Shown here: positions 10,704-20,398 of the stretch, in pieces | Layout of the letters: every line of letters begins with the position of its first letter | Numbering within the stretch: the first letter of the stretch is position 1 | Assembly: GCF_023283485.1 (NCBI RefSeq) | Contig: NZ_JAKILU010000002.1 | Span: 62,001 to 126,000 of the forward strand | Length of the DNA stretch: 64,000 nucleotides | DNA from: Shewanella glacialipiscicola | GTDB lineage: Bacteria > Pseudomonadota > Gammaproteobacteria > Enterobacterales > Shewanellaceae | Direction of reading: 5' to 3' | Notes under the pieces: generated by a model | Seen by the model: only the letters and a program-made list of their open reading frames with translations | Told to the model about the DNA's origin: nothing | The model's database searches: none | Made by a program: the position numbers and the translations under genes

Positions 10704-11531
10704 TTACAATGCGCGCATTTCATCAATCTGACTTCCAGTCAAACCAAAGCGACGCTGACGACTTGCAAAAATGGCAATCGCCTCATGAAAAGCCTGTTCA
10801 TCAAAATCAGGCCAAAGGGTGTCGGTAAACACCAATTCAGCATAAGCAGCTTGCCACAGCACAAAATTGCTAATGCGGCAGTCACCACCCGTGCGGATCA
10901 TTAAATCAACTTCACTCTGATTTTGCATGCATAAATGTGCACTTAGGGCTTCTTCGGTGAACTGACTGCTGTTCATTTCACCAATTTCGACCTTTTTTGC
11001 TAACTTTTGTGCGGCTTGAAGTATGTCCCAACGGCCACCATAGTTAGCCGCAACATTCAAAACTAAGCCAGTATTAGCTGATGTTCTCTCTTGAGCGGTA
11101 GCAATTTGCTTCTGTAAACGAGCAGAAAATCGGCTGATATCACCAATAATATTGAGCTTAACTTGGTTATTATGCAGCAACTTAATTTCGCGCTGCAGCA
11201 CGGTAAAAAATAACTCCATCAGCAAGCTGACTTCTTTATCGGGTCTACGCCAATTCTCGCTAGAAAATGCAAATAAGGTTAGCGATTCAATGCCTAATTG
11301 GCTTGCAGTACTCACGGCTCGTCTTACAGCCTTTACCCCCGCCTTGTGCCCCATGACGCGTGGTTTACCTTGGAGTTGTGCCCAACGCCCATTGCCATCC
11401 ATGATAATGGCAACGTGTTTAGGTAACGACTGGCTCACGATTTCGGGTAGTTGTCCAGGCAAGGTTGTTTGAGCGCATAAATCGCTCTCATTTAACCTAG
11501 GGTAAGGATCAAGTTCCACTGTGGATGACAT
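10704..11531 (-). CDS. uppS: Undecaprenyl diphosphate synthase
   Basis: Cis-prenyltransferase that extends farnesyl diphosphate with eight isopentenyl units to make the C55 carrier for peptidoglycan and O-antigen. The 275 residues carry the first signature [13 protein letters not shown] (catalytic Asp at about D45), [22 protein letters not shown] and the C-terminal [19 protein letters not shown]. It has an N-terminal extension of roughly 15-20 residues relative to E. coli UppS (253). A later start is possible but the ATG at 11531 is a reasonable choice. Confidence 0.95.
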   Translation of the reverse strand: MSSTVELDPYPRLNESDLCAQTTLPGQLPEIVSQSLPKHVAIIMDGNGRWAQLQGKPRVMGHKAGVKAVRRAVSTASQLGIESLTLFAFSSENWRRPDKEVSLLMELFFTVLQREIKLLHNNQVKLNIIGDISRFSARLQKQIATAQERTSANTGLVLNVAANYGGRWDILQAAQKLAKKVEIGEMNSSQFTEEALSAHLCMQNQSEVDLMIRTGGDCRISNFVLWQAAYAELVFTDTLWPDFDEQAFHEAIAIFASRQRRFGLTGSQIDEMRAL

Positions 11532-11558
11532 TTAATACAGCCCTTTAAAATAGACAAA

Positions 11559-11585
11559 CGCCGTGTAGTATACCCCTACACGGCG
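11559..11585 (-). terminator. Hairpin after frr (terminator or attenuator)
   Basis: Perfect 10-bp inverted repeat CGCCGTGTAG / CTACACGGCG with a 7-base loop, read on the minus strand about 30 bp after the frr stop. It is followed by TTTGTCTATTTTA, a moderately T-rich tail. It probably reduces flow from the translation genes into uppS-cdsA-dxr. Confidence 0.6.
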
Positions 11586-11613
11586 CATCAACTCTAGCTT
11601 ATCGAATTTGAGA

Positions 11614-12171
11614 TTAGACTTCCATCAACTCAATTTCTTTGGCCGCTAAAATATCATCAATCTTTTTAATATGAGCATCGGTGAACTTTTGTACTTCTTC
11701 TTCACTACGGCGAACATCATCTTCAGTACAAGCTTTAGCTTTCTCAAGTTTTTTCACTTCAGAGATAGCATCACGACGCACGTTACGAATGGCAACACGA
11801 CCGTTTTCAGCTTCGTTACGTACCACTTTAATGAAATCTTTACGACGCTCTTCAGTCAACGAGGGCAATGGAATACGTAAAGTGGCCCCTGCAGACATAG
11901 GGTTCAAGCCTAAATCTGAGCTCATAATCGCTTTTTCAACGGCTTGGATAGCGCTACGGTCAAACACTGTTACTGATAGCGTACGAGAATCTTCAATACC
12001 TACGTTTGCCACTTGATTTAGCGGTGTCATAGTACCGTAGTAAGACACTTGAATTGAATCAAGTAGGCTTGGATGGGCACGACCTGTACGCACTTTTGCC
12101 ATTTGATTCTTAGTCGCGTCTACACATTTACCCATGCGCTCTTGCGCATCTTTCTTAATGTTCTCAATCAC
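11614..12171 (-). CDS. frr: Ribosome recycling factor
   Basis: With EF-G, splits the post-termination ribosome. The 185 residues match the fixed family length. Recognisable blocks are [21 protein letters not shown], which includes the conserved TGRA region, and the C-terminal helix [16 protein letters not shown]. It sits between pyrH and uppS in the near-universal order rpsB-tsf-pyrH-frr-uppS. Confidence 0.97.
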   Translation of the reverse strand: MIENIKKDAQERMGKCVDATKNQMAKVRTGRAHPSLLDSIQVSYYGTMTPLNQVANVGIEDSRTLSVTVFDRSAIQAVEKAIMSSDLGLNPMSAGATLRIPLPSLTEERRKDFIKVVRNEAENGRVAIRNVRRDAISEVKKLEKAKACTEDDVRRSEEEVQKFTDAHIKKIDDILAAKEIELMEV

Positions 12172-12192
12172 GTTAAATGTCCTTCTTGGTCA

Positions 12193-12930
12193 TTAAATAA
12201 CTTTTTTCGCTCTGATCAACGTACCTTCTTCTTCACCCATGATAACGCGGCGTAGTGCACCAGGTTTATTCATGTTGAAGACTAATATAGGCATGTCATG
12301 ATCACGCGCCATCGTAAAGGCCGCTAAGTCCATTACTTTTAATTCTTTTTCCAGAATTTCTGCATAAGTGACTTCGTCATACTTAATTGCATCTGGGTTT
12401 TTCATTGGGTCTTCAGAGTATACACCATCTACTTTTGTGCCTTTCAGCACAACTTCAGCTTCAATTTCAATGCCGCGTAAACAGGCCGCTGAATCAGTGG
12501 TGCAAAATGGATTACCCGTTCCGGCAGCAAAAATAACCACTCTGCCAGATTTTAGCAAGCTTATCGCTTCAGCCCAATTGTAATCGTCACACACACCCTT
12601 TAATGGGATAGCTGACATCAGACGAGCATTAACATAGGCACGGTGTAAGGCGTCACGCATGGCTAAGCCGTTCATCACCGTTGCCAGCATACCCATGTGA
12701 TCGCCCACCACACGGTTCATACCCGCTTTTGCCAGGCCTTCACCGCGAAACAGATTACCACCACCAATAACCACGCCCACCTGAATACCCAGTTCAACCA
12801 GCTCTTTCACTTCCTGAGCCATGCGATCTAACACTTTAGGGTCGATGCCGAAGCCTTCGTCGCCCATCAGCGCTTCGCCACTTAATTTGAGAAGAATGCG
12901 TCTAAATGCGGGTTTTGGATTGGTGCTCAT
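12193..12930 (-). CDS. pyrH: Uridylate kinase
   Basis: Amino-acid-kinase-fold UMP kinase making UDP from UMP and ATP; hexameric and usually regulated by GTP and UTP. The 245 residues contain [14 protein letters not shown] at the N-terminus, [21 protein letters not shown] and VDGVYSEDP, all typical of bacterial PyrH. The gene lies between tsf and frr with short spacers and a hairpin upstream after tsf. Confidence 0.97.
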   Translation of the reverse strand: MSTNPKPAFRRILLKLSGEALMGDEGFGIDPKVLDRMAQEVKELVELGIQVGVVIGGGNLFRGEGLAKAGMNRVVGDHMGMLATVMNGLAMRDALHRAYVNARLMSAIPLKGVCDDYNWAEAISLLKSGRVVIFAAGTGNPFCTTDSAACLRGIEIEAEVVLKGTKVDGVYSEDPMKNPDAIKYDEVTYAEILEKELKVMDLAAFTMARDHDMPILVFNMNKPGALRRVIMGEEEGTLIRAKKVI

Positions 12931-12949
12931 AATTTTTATCCTGGTATAA

Positions 12950-12977
12950 CAAGACCGCAGCTATTGCCGCGGTCTTG
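12950..12977 (-). terminator. Hairpin between tsf and pyrH (attenuator-like)
   Basis: Nine-base perfect inverted repeat (CAAGACCGC / GCGGTCTTG) with a 10-base loop, about 20 bp after the tsf stop on the minus strand. The tail is TTATACC, so it is a weak terminator at best, which would fit stepped expression of tsf above pyrH. Confidence 0.5.
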
Positions 12978-12996
12978 GGGTATTTAGCGTAGGCTA

Positions 12997-13848
12997 TTAA
13001 GCCTTTTTAGAAGCAGCGATTTGAGCAGCAACTTCAGCTGCGAAATCTTCTTCTTTTTTCTCAATACCTTCACCGACTTCTAAACGAACGAAGTTAGTGA
13101 TTGTAGCGCCTTTCTCTTTCAAGAATTCGCCAACAGTTTTCTTTGGTTCCATGATGTAAGCTTGGCCAGTAAGAGAAATCTCACCAGTAAACTTCTTCAT
13201 ACGACCAGCAACCATCTTTTCAGCGATCTCAGCAGATTTGCCTTCGTTCATTGAAATTTCGATTTGCAGAGCTCGTTCTCTTGCAACTAAATCTGCAGGA
13301 ACGTCTTCTGGATTAACGAATTCAGGCTTAGAAGCCGCAACGTGCATTGCGATATGCTTTAAGATTTCTTCGTCAGCATTACCAGCAACAACAACACCAA
13401 TACGCTCACCGTGGCGGTAAGAAGAAAGGTTTGCACCATCGATATATTCAACACGACGAATGTTGATGTTTTCACCGATTTTAGTCACTAATGCAACACG
13501 AGCATCTTCAAACTGTGCTTTTAGGTCTTCGATAGTCACTTTAGACGCTGCAGCAACATCTAATACTGCATTAGCAAAACCTAAGAAGTTTGAATCTTTA
13601 GCTACGAAATCTGTTTGGCAGTTCACTTCTAACAGTGCAGCGAAACCTTCGCCATTCTTGATTAGAATTGTACCGTCAGCAGCGATATTACCCGCCTTTT
13701 TAGCAGCCTTGGCAGCACCAGATTTACGCATGTTGTCAATTGCTAACTCCATGTCGCCGTCAGTTTCTGTCAGTGCGTTTTTACAATCCATCATGCCTGC
13801 GCCAGTACGCTCGCGCAGTTCTTTAACTTGGGCAGCAGTAATTGCCAT
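12997..13848 (-). CDS. tsf: Translation elongation factor Ts
   Basis: Nucleotide exchange factor for EF-Tu. The annotated start gives 283 residues, the same as E. coli EF-Ts: [20 protein letters not shown], which carries the TGAGMM signature, then DCKNAL and later [12 protein letters not shown]. The open frame extends 18 codons further upstream, but the ATG at 13848 has a good ribosome site (GAGGAT) about 7 bases before it and starts exactly where the family starts. It follows rpsB after a spacer with a strong hairpin. Confidence 0.97.
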   Translation of the reverse strand: MAITAAQVKELRERTGAGMMDCKNALTETDGDMELAIDNMRKSGAAKAAKKAGNIAADGTILIKNGEGFAALLEVNCQTDFVAKDSNFLGFANAVLDVAAASKVTIEDLKAQFEDARVALVTKIGENINIRRVEYIDGANLSSYRHGERIGVVVAGNADEEILKHIAMHVAASKPEFVNPEDVPADLVARERALQIEISMNEGKSAEIAEKMVAGRMKKFTGEISLTGQAYIMEPKKTVGEFLKEKGATITNFVRLEVGEGIEKKEEDFAAEVAAQIAASKKA

Positions 13849-13891
13849 TGTTAAATCCTCTATAAAAAAATCGACTAATTTGCAGATATAA

Positions 13892-13915
13892 AACAGGGGC
13901 ACAATGGCCCCTGTT
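13892..13915 (-). terminator. Hairpin between rpsB and tsf
   Basis: Perfect 9-bp inverted repeat (AACAGGGGC / GCCCCTGTT) with a 6-base loop, followed on the minus strand by TTTTATATC. It looks like a leaky terminator allowing more S2 than EF-Ts transcript, as reported for the rpsB-tsf spacer in E. coli. Confidence 0.65.
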
Positions 13916-13969
13916 AACCAATCAAAAATCTTGGTTAATAAGGGTGATGATAATCATCGCGCCTTATTA

Positions 13970-14698
13970 TTATTCGGCTTCTACGAAACCGTCTTGCTCA
14001 GCTTGAACAGCCAAATCTTGACCACGGCCAGCTTTCGCAGCAGCAGCAACAGAAGAAGTGTACAGACGGATAGCACGCATAGCGTCGTCGTTACCAGGAA
14101 CGATGTAATTAACACCATCTGGCGCAGAGTTAGTATCAACAACTGCAACAACAGGGATACCCAGGTTGTTAGCTTCTTTAATCGCGATATGCTCATGGTC
14201 AGCACCGATGACGAATAATACGTCTGGCAGGCCGCCCATGTTCTTAATACCACCTAAAGATTTTTCTAGCTTTTCAAGCTCACGAGTACGCATCAGCGCT
14301 TCTTTCTTGGTCAGCTTGTCGAAAGTACCGTCTACTGACTGTACTTCCAGCTCTTTCAGACGTTTGATTGACTGACGAACTGTTTTCCAGTTAGTCAGCA
14401 TACCGCCTAACCAACGGTGATCAACATAAAACTGATCACAAGACAAAGCAGATTCTTTGATCGCTTCGCCAGCAGCACGTTTAGTACCAACGAATAATAC
14501 CTTACCTTTCTTTGAAGCTACGTTGCTGATGAAAGCAAGGGCTTCATTGAACATTGGCACTGTATGCTCAAGGTTGATGATGTGAACACCGTTGCGAGCA
14601 CCGAAAATGAATGGCTTCATTTTTGGGTTCCAGTAACGGGTTTGGTGACCAAAGTGGACACCGGCCTGAAGCATATCGCGCATTGAAACTGTAGTCAT
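13970..14698 (-). CDS. rpsB: 30S ribosomal protein S2
   Basis: Small-subunit protein needed for S1 binding. The 242 residues (E. coli 241) begin [20 protein letters not shown] and contain [43 protein letters not shown] and [20 protein letters not shown]. It heads the translation operon on this strand and is preceded by a long conserved-looking leader. Confidence 0.98.
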   Translation of the reverse strand: MTTVSMRDMLQAGVHFGHQTRYWNPKMKPFIFGARNGVHIINLEHTVPMFNEALAFISNVASKKGKVLFVGTKRAAGEAIKESALSCDQFYVDHRWLGGMLTNWKTVRQSIKRLKELEVQSVDGTFDKLTKKEALMRTRELEKLEKSLGGIKNMGGLPDVLFVIGADHEHIAIKEANNLGIPVVAVVDTNSAPDGVNYIVPGNDDAMRAIRLYTSSVAAAAKAGRGQDLAVQAEQDGFVEAE

Positions 14699-14800
14699 TT
14701 CTATTACCTTAAAATTTAGGGGGTTAGACCTCCACGCACCCCATGTCTTCGACCCCTTATATAACCACTTAGGGCACCCCGAAGAATGTGTCGATACGTG
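14699..14800 (-). promoter_or_regulatory. rpsB 5' leader, probable S2 autoregulatory RNA
   Basis: The untranslated leader of rpsB (minus strand) has a run of G- and C-rich blocks: TTCGGGGTGCCCTAAGTGG, AAGGGGTCGAAG, CATGGGGTGCGTGGAGGTC and TAACCCCC just before the ATG. These can form stems with each other: GGGGT with ACCCC, and CTTCGGGG with CCCC-type partners. Gammaproteobacterial rpsB leaders are known to carry a conserved structure bound by S2 for feedback control. The match here is by remembered pattern, not by a covariance search. The promoter was not located with confidence. Confidence 0.55.
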
Positions 14801-15006
14801 TGTGATTTAGTATTTAGACAAATTGCCATGTATAATGGCCGCAATATTTAGTCTTGCTACCATCCAAACTGAGCATAAAGCTGGCGAGGACAATCCATCA
14901 AGACTTAAACATAACGGCGCGCTTTATACCATAAATAGCTCTAAAGCACAAATTTTTGCGTTAGATTGCGACGCCACCGAACATTTAAGACAGAAGAGAA
15001 AACGCA

Positions 15007-15807
15007 ATGAGTATCGTCATTAAGACAGCTGAAGAAATTGAGAAAATGCGGGCTGCGGGTAAACTGGCTGCCGACGTATTGGAAATGATCGCCCCTTATG
15101 TAAAACCTGGCGTAACCACCAACGAACTCAATGATATTTGCGCTCAATATACGCAAGAACAAGGCGCCATTTCTGCGCCACTTAATTACCATGGATTTCC
15201 TAAATCTATCTGCACTTCGATCAATAATGTTATTTGCCACGGTATTCCCAACGATAATCCGCCATTGAAAGAAGGCGATATTCTTAATATCGATATCACT
15301 GTCATTAAAGACGGTTACCACGGCGACACCTCAAAAATGTTTCTTATTGGTGAAGTCAGTCCAAAAGATAAGCGTTTATGTCGTATTGCCCAAGAAAGTC
15401 TGTACTTAGCAATTCGTAAGGTTCGTCCGGGCCTAAAACTGGGCGAAATTGGCAATACTATCGAAAAATTCATCAAAGCCAGTAAAACAGGCCTTGAGAA
15501 ATACTCTATCGTGCAAGATTATTGTGGCCACGGTATTGGATCGGGGTTTCATGAAGAACCGCAGGTCATGCATTATCGCAATGGTGATAACACGATTTTA
15601 CGTCCTGGCATGTGTTTCACCATTGAACCAATGATCAATGCGGGTCGGCACACCACCATACTCGATCGTGAGGATAAGTGGACGGTAACAACCTCTGATG
15701 GTAAAAACTCTGCCCAGTGGGAACACACTTTACTGGTAACAGACAAAGGCGTTGAAGTGCTCACACTGCGTAATGAAGAAGATTTTCCACGAATTATCAA
15801 CCATTAA
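15007..15807 (+). CDS. map: Methionine aminopeptidase, type I
   Basis: Removes the initiator methionine from nascent proteins, using two divalent metals. The 266 residues (E. coli 264) show the pita-bread fold landmarks: substrate-binding VICHGIP (H79), metal ligands D96 in LNIDIT and D107 in YHGDTSK, then GHGIGSGFHEEP and FTIEPM, ending with AQWEHTLLVT. A ribosome site (AGAAGAGAA) precedes the ATG. It is divergent from rpsB, the usual arrangement, and is followed after 24 bp by glnD. Confidence 0.97.
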   Translation: MSIVIKTAEEIEKMRAAGKLAADVLEMIAPYVKPGVTTNELNDICAQYTQEQGAISAPLNYHGFPKSICTSINNVICHGIPNDNPPLKEGDILNIDITVIKDGYHGDTSKMFLIGEVSPKDKRLCRIAQESLYLAIRKVRPGLKLGEIGNTIEKFIKASKTGLEKYSIVQDYCGHGIGSGFHEEPQVMHYRNGDNTILRPGMCFTIEPMINAGRHTTILDREDKWTVTTSDGKNSAQWEHTLLVTDKGVEVLTLRNEEDFPRIINH

Positions 15808-15831
15808 TATATGGCAATAACAAGGGACTAA

Positions 15832-18417
15832 ATGAACACAGCGCTACTGGCTAAACAAGCACTTATCGAACAAAACCAAGCCTTGCTCGCCCGTTTTCAA
15901 GCAAAGGCTCCAATTGTTGAACTGGTCTTGCAGCGCTGTCAGTTTGTCGACTCCCTTGTGAAGCACGTTTGGGCCCAACTTGGGCTCAATAGATTTGATA
16001 TCGCGCTTATTGCTGTTGGAGGATATGGCCGCGGCGAATTACACCCTCATTCAGATATCGATTTACTCTTCCTTTACGATAACAGCTTATGTGCAGATGC
16101 TGAAAATGCCCTCAGTCAATTCATCGCCTTTTTATGGGATGCTAATCTTGAGATTGGCCACAGTGTTCGCACCTTAGAAGACACGCTTAGTTTAGGACGA
16201 ATTGATGTCACCATCGCCACTAACTTACTCGAAGCCCGCTTTTTAACTGGTACTGAATCCCTGTTTGATAGGCTTTATGATGCCATTCGTCAAGGTGACT
16301 TTTGGACATCGAGTGATTTTTTTATCGCTAAACGTGATGAGCAAAATGCCCGCCATGCCAGAGCGAGTGCCTTCGACCTTGAGCCCAATATCAAAAGTTG
16401 CCCTGGTGGCCTGCGGGATATCCAAACGATAGCTTGGGTCGCTATGCGCCATTTTGGTGCCGCGCGTTTAGAAGAGTTAGTGCAATACGACTTTTTAGAA
16501 CCTGCTGAATTAGAAGAGCTGCTCGAATGCCAGTCTTTTTTATGGACCCTGCGTTTTGCCCTGCACATGACAGCAGGACGCGATGAAAATCGCCTACTGT
16601 TTGATGTACAACGCCAAGTAGCCGAGCTCATGGGTTACCAAGATGCGACTCAGCTTGCCGTCGAACAAATGATGAAACGCTACTATCGCACGGTTCGCCG
16701 AGTGATGGAGCTGAACGAAATGCTGTTACAGCTATTTAAGCGCGCCACATTAGGCCAAACAAAAGCACTCGAAATCCAATCAATAGACAAACACTACCAA
16801 CGCCGCGGCACCTTTATTGAAGCCTTAAGCGATGATGTATTCGATAGCAGTGAAGAAATAATTAGACTGTTTTTATTGGTGGCTAAAAACTCCAATATCA
16901 AAAGTATTTATGCGCCAACGCTACGTTCGCTACGCCGTGCTAGACGCGCCCAAACACAGGCATTACAGGAAAACCCACTTTGCCGCCAAGCCTTTATGGA
17001 AATTTTGCGTCATCCTCGCGGCATTGTAGCCTTATCCTTAATGCATAAACACGGCGTGTTATCGGCCTATTTACCCGCATGGCGCAATATCGAAGGTCAA
17101 ATGCAGTTTGACCTATTTCATGCCTATACCGTCGATGAACATACTCACAGATTACTGCTCAATATTGAACGGTTTTCTCAAGCGGAACAAAAAGAGGAGT
17201 TTCCCTTAGGTTCTGTGCTTATTAATCAATTACCGAAAAAAGGATTACTGGTTTTAGGCGCTATTTTCCACGATATCGCCAAAGGCCGCGGGGGGGATCA
17301 TAGTAAGCTGGGCAGCGTTGATGCCCTCGCCTTTTGTAAACTCCATGGCTTGAACGATCACGATGGCCGCTTAGTCGCTTGGTTAGTTGAAAACCATCTG
17401 GTGATGTCAATTACCGCCCAGCGCCGTGATATTTCTGATCCCGATGTGGTTGCCGACTTTGCTAGCAAAGTGCGCGATGCCGTACATCTAAGTTATTTAT
17501 ACTGCTTAACCGTAGCCGATATCTGCGCCACCAACGAAAAGACCTGGAATAGCTGGAAAGGCTCGCTACTACGGGATTTATATTTTTCTACCCAAAGAGT
17601 ACTCGCTCGCGGTAAAGAAAAGCCAGTCGATATTCGGGCGCGCGTGCGCGAATCCCAAGCCAAGGTTAAAAAAGAATTACTGCGCCGTGGGCTTAAAGAA
17701 AAAGATCTGGATATTTTATGGCACCGTTTCAAAGCCGACTATTTTTTACGCTACCAGCCAAATCAACTGGCTTGGCACGCTGAAGCGATTCTAAAACACA
17801 AACAACTCGACGAGCCTTTAGTACTCGTTTCGAAACATGCCACACGCGGCGGTACAGAATTATTTGTTTATTGCCAAGATAGACCTAAATTATTCGCGAC
17901 TGTGATGGCGGTACTCGACAATAAAAATATTACTGTCCATGATGCCAATATCATGACCTCTAAAGATAATTATGCGCTCGATACCTTTGTGATCTTAGAG
18001 CAAAATGGCGAGCCAGTTAGCCAGTTATCGCGTATTCAAAGTGTTCGAAAAGCCCTCGAAAAAGCGCTGGCGAGTGATAGTCCAAAACTGCCACGTTTTA
18101 GAAAACTATCACGTAAGATGAAACCGTTTCACGTTCCGACGCAAGTAAGTTTTCTTAAAAGCAGCCGTCAGGGCACCAGTATGATGGAGCTTATAGCTTT
18201 AGATAGCCCAGGATTACTGGCTAAAGTCGGTGATATCTTTTACCGTTGCAATACAATATTGCTCGCGGCCAAGATCACCACCATTGGTGAACGTGCCGAA
18301 GATTTTTTTATGCTGCAGACCAATGAAGGTTTACAGCTCAATGAACATCAAGAAAACACTCTCAGGGAAGCGTTGATCAATGCCCTGAATGTAAAAAATA
18401 TCGAATCCGTTAATTAA
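15832..18417 (+). CDS. glnD: Bifunctional uridylyltransferase / uridylyl-removing enzyme
   Basis: Senses glutamine and modifies or demodifies PII protein (GlnB/GlnK), the top of the nitrogen regulation cascade. The 861 residues (E. coli 890) have an N-terminal nucleotidyltransferase domain with [17 protein letters not shown] (63-79; acidic D75 and D77), and a central HD hydrolase domain with [13 protein letters not shown] (H480, D481). Two C-terminal ACT domains follow, at about 670-760 and 785-861 ([20 protein letters not shown] and [19 protein letters not shown]). Both activities look intact. It is in the conserved map-glnD-dapD order. Confidence 0.97.
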   Translation: MNTALLAKQALIEQNQALLARFQAKAPIVELVLQRCQFVDSLVKHVWAQLGLNRFDIALIAVGGYGRGELHPHSDIDLLFLYDNSLCADAENALSQFIAFLWDANLEIGHSVRTLEDTLSLGRIDVTIATNLLEARFLTGTESLFDRLYDAIRQGDFWTSSDFFIAKRDEQNARHARASAFDLEPNIKSCPGGLRDIQTIAWVAMRHFGAARLEELVQYDFLEPAELEELLECQSFLWTLRFALHMTAGRDENRLLFDVQRQVAELMGYQDATQLAVEQMMKRYYRTVRRVMELNEMLLQLFKRATLGQTKALEIQSIDKHYQRRGTFIEALSDDVFDSSEEIIRLFLLVAKNSNIKSIYAPTLRSLRRARRAQTQALQENPLCRQAFMEILRHPRGIVALSLMHKHGVLSAYLPAWRNIEGQMQFDLFHAYTVDEHTHRLLLNIERFSQAEQKEEFPLGSVLINQLPKKGLLVLGAIFHDIAKGRGGDHSKLGSVDALAFCKLHGLNDHDGRLVAWLVENHLVMSITAQRRDISDPDVVADFASKVRDAVHLSYLYCLTVADICATNEKTWNSWKGSLLRDLYFSTQRVLARGKEKPVDIRARVRESQAKVKKELLRRGLKEKDLDILWHRFKADYFLRYQPNQLAWHAEAILKHKQLDEPLVLVSKHATRGGTELFVYCQDRPKLFATVMAVLDNKNITVHDANIMTSKDNYALDTFVILEQNGEPVSQLSRIQSVRKALEKALASDSPKLPRFRKLSRKMKPFHVPTQVSFLKSSRQGTSMMELIALDSPGLLAKVGDIFYRCNTILLAAKITTIGERAEDFFMLQTNEGLQLNEHQENTLREALINALNVKNIESVN

Positions 18418-18438
18418 CGAAACCAGTGGGAGAAATAA

Positions 18439-19263
18439 ATGGAGGCTTTACGCCAACGTATTGAAGCAGCGTTTGAAGCGCGCGCCGATATCACACCAAG
18501 CACAGTCGATGCCAGCATTCGCAGCGATGTGCAAAATGTTATCAATATGCTCGACAGAGGAGAAGTACGTGTTGCCGAAAAAATCGACGGCCAATGGCAT
18601 GTACATCAATGGCTAAAGAAAGCCGTGTTACTGTCGTTCCGTATTTTTGACAACGTGGTCATTGATGGCGCTGAAACCAAATACTTCGATAAAGTGCCAT
18701 TAAAATTTGCCGAATATGACGAAGCACGCTTCAAAGCCGAAGCCATTCGTGTAGTCCCTTCTGCTACCGTGCGTAAAGGCTCGTTTATCGGTAAAAATAC
18801 CGTGCTGATGCCATCTTATGTGAACTTAGGCGCCTATGTTGATGAAGGCACTATGGTTGATACATGGGCGACTGTCGGTTCGTGCGCACAAATTGGTAAG
18901 AACGTACATTTATCCGGTGGTGTTGGCATTGGTGGTGTATTAGAGCCATTACAAGCTGGCCCAACGATTATCGAAGATAACTGCTTTATCGGCGCACGCT
19001 CTGAGATTGTTGAAGGCGTTGTGGTTGAAGAAGGATCAGTGATTTCAATGGGCGTGTATATTGGCCAAAGTACGCGTATTTATGATCGCGAAACGGGTGA
19101 AGTCCATTACGGCCGCGTCCCCGCGGGCTCTGTCGTTGTGTCGGGCAACCTGCCGTCGGCCTGTGGTAAGTATAGCCTTTATGCTGCCATTATTGTTAAA
19201 AAAGTGGATGCAAAAACACGCAGTAAAGTAGGTATTAACGAGTTACTACGTATCGTTGACTAA
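18439..19263 (+). CDS. dapD: Tetrahydrodipicolinate N-succinyltransferase
   Basis: Adds succinyl from succinyl-CoA to tetrahydrodipicolinate in the lysine and meso-diaminopimelate pathway. The 274 residues equal the E. coli length. An N-terminal helical domain is followed by left-handed beta-helix repeats with [20 protein letters not shown] and [17 protein letters not shown], and a C-terminal [15 protein letters not shown]. It starts 21 bp after glnD with a ribosome site (GGGAGAAA) and is closed by a strong terminator. Confidence 0.97.
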   Translation: MEALRQRIEAAFEARADITPSTVDASIRSDVQNVINMLDRGEVRVAEKIDGQWHVHQWLKKAVLLSFRIFDNVVIDGAETKYFDKVPLKFAEYDEARFKAEAIRVVPSATVRKGSFIGKNTVLMPSYVNLGAYVDEGTMVDTWATVGSCAQIGKNVHLSGGVGIGGVLEPLQAGPTIIEDNCFIGARSEIVEGVVVEEGSVISMGVYIGQSTRIYDRETGEVHYGRVPAGSVVVSGNLPSACGKYSLYAAIIVKKVDAKTRSKVGINELLRIVD

Positions 19264-19306
19264 TGATTGAACTGCTCGCGCTTAACTTATTATAAATTTA
19301 AGTGTA

Positions 19307-19339
19307 AATGCCAAGATTTTGTCTTGGCATTTTTTATTT
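19307..19339 (+). terminator. Intrinsic terminator after dapD
   Basis: Perfect 10-bp stem AATGCCAAGA / TCTTGGCATT with a 5-base loop, followed by TTTTATTT. It lies 43 bp after dapD. It is also seven bases from the 3' end of convergent purU, so it may serve both. Confidence 0.85.
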
Positions 19340-19345
19340 ACCGCT

Positions 19346-20221
19346 TTAAAACACAACGGTCTTATTACCGTATACAACCACTTGTTCATTCAATACTAAT
19401 TGCAGTGCTTTACTCAAGACGCTTTTTTCCACATCGCGCCCTGCTCGCGCCATTTCTAAGGCGCTGTAGCTGTGATCGACGGGGATGACATCTTGTTTAA
19501 TAATGGGGCCTTCATCGAGGCAGTTATTGACAAAATGCGCTGTCGCGCCAATGATTTTCACCCCACGTTCCCAAGCTTGGCGATAAGGCGCTGCGCCGAT
19601 AAAGGCGGGTAAGAAGGAATGGTGAATATTGATAATTCGATTGGGATATTGCGCCACAAAATCAGGGGTTAACACCCGCATGTATTTAGCCAACACCAGA
19701 TAATCGGGTTCGTATTGAGAGACCGCAGCTAACAAGGCTTGCTCATGTTGAATTCTATCTAAGCCTTCATGACTGACCAGATGGAAGGGAATATTAAATT
19801 TTTCGGTTAATTCGCGTAATGCATCATGGTTACCCACCACAGCGGCAATCTCGACACTCAGGCCGCCGTAATAGGCTTTCATTAACAAATCACCCAAACA
19901 GTGAGCTTCTTTTGTCACCAATACTACAATGCGTTTTTTGCCCGCGCTGACTAAGTTCATATGATTTTTCGTAGGCAGCACTTGTCGTAAATCCTGCAAT
20001 AACTGTTCGCTGTTAAAAATGCCTTCTAATTCAGTACGCATAAAAAAGCGCCCCTGAGCATTATCGACAAACTCGCTATTTTTGATGATATTAAGCTTAT
20101 GGTTAAAACAAACACTGGTGATTTTGGCAATTAAGCCTTGGGCATCGGCACAATCTGTCAGTAAGATTTTACGGGCTATGGTTGGCGGAGTATGAGTGCG
20201 AGTTTCAGTCATTTGTTGCAA
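19346..20221 (-). CDS. purU: Formyltetrahydrofolate deformylase
   Basis: Hydrolyses 10-formyl-THF to formate and THF, balancing one-carbon pools and feeding formate to PurT. An N-terminal ACT domain (KILLTDCADAQGLIAKITS) is followed by a formyltransferase-type hydrolase domain. That domain contains NHDALRELTEKFNIPFH, LAKYMRVLTPDFV, the catalytic block RIINIHHSFLPAFIGA and AHFVNNCLDEGPIIKQD. Start choice: AGGAG lies 8 bases before a TTG at 20221, whereas the ATG three codons later (20212) is about 17 bases from it, so TTG is favoured. An even earlier TTG (20266) has no ribosome site. E. coli PurU is 280 residues; this start gives 291. Confidence 0.92.
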   Translation of the reverse strand: MQQMTETRTHTPPTIARKILLTDCADAQGLIAKITSVCFNHKLNIIKNSEFVDNAQGRFFMRTELEGIFNSEQLLQDLRQVLPTKNHMNLVSAGKKRIVVLVTKEAHCLGDLLMKAYYGGLSVEIAAVVGNHDALRELTEKFNIPFHLVSHEGLDRIQHEQALLAAVSQYEPDYLVLAKYMRVLTPDFVAQYPNRIINIHHSFLPAFIGAAPYRQAWERGVKIIGATAHFVNNCLDEGPIIKQDVIPVDHSYSALEMARAGRDVEKSVLSKALQLVLNEQVVVYGNKTVVF

Positions 20222-20398
20222 AGTTAGATCTCCTATATTGTCCCTAGTTTGAGTTTGCCATAGCAACCCATGCTGAACAGCATAAAAATTCTATAATGCG
20301 GAAATAAAAATGATATTTCAGAAGCTTGAATCAATAAAATGTAAAATTTAAATGATTAATTCTGTGAAAGTATAATTCTTGCGGCGTGTATCACTCTC

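Noticed and set aside
14828..14840. TATAAT before map as a sure promoter
   Set aside because: No acceptable -35 at 16-18 bp; left unannotated.
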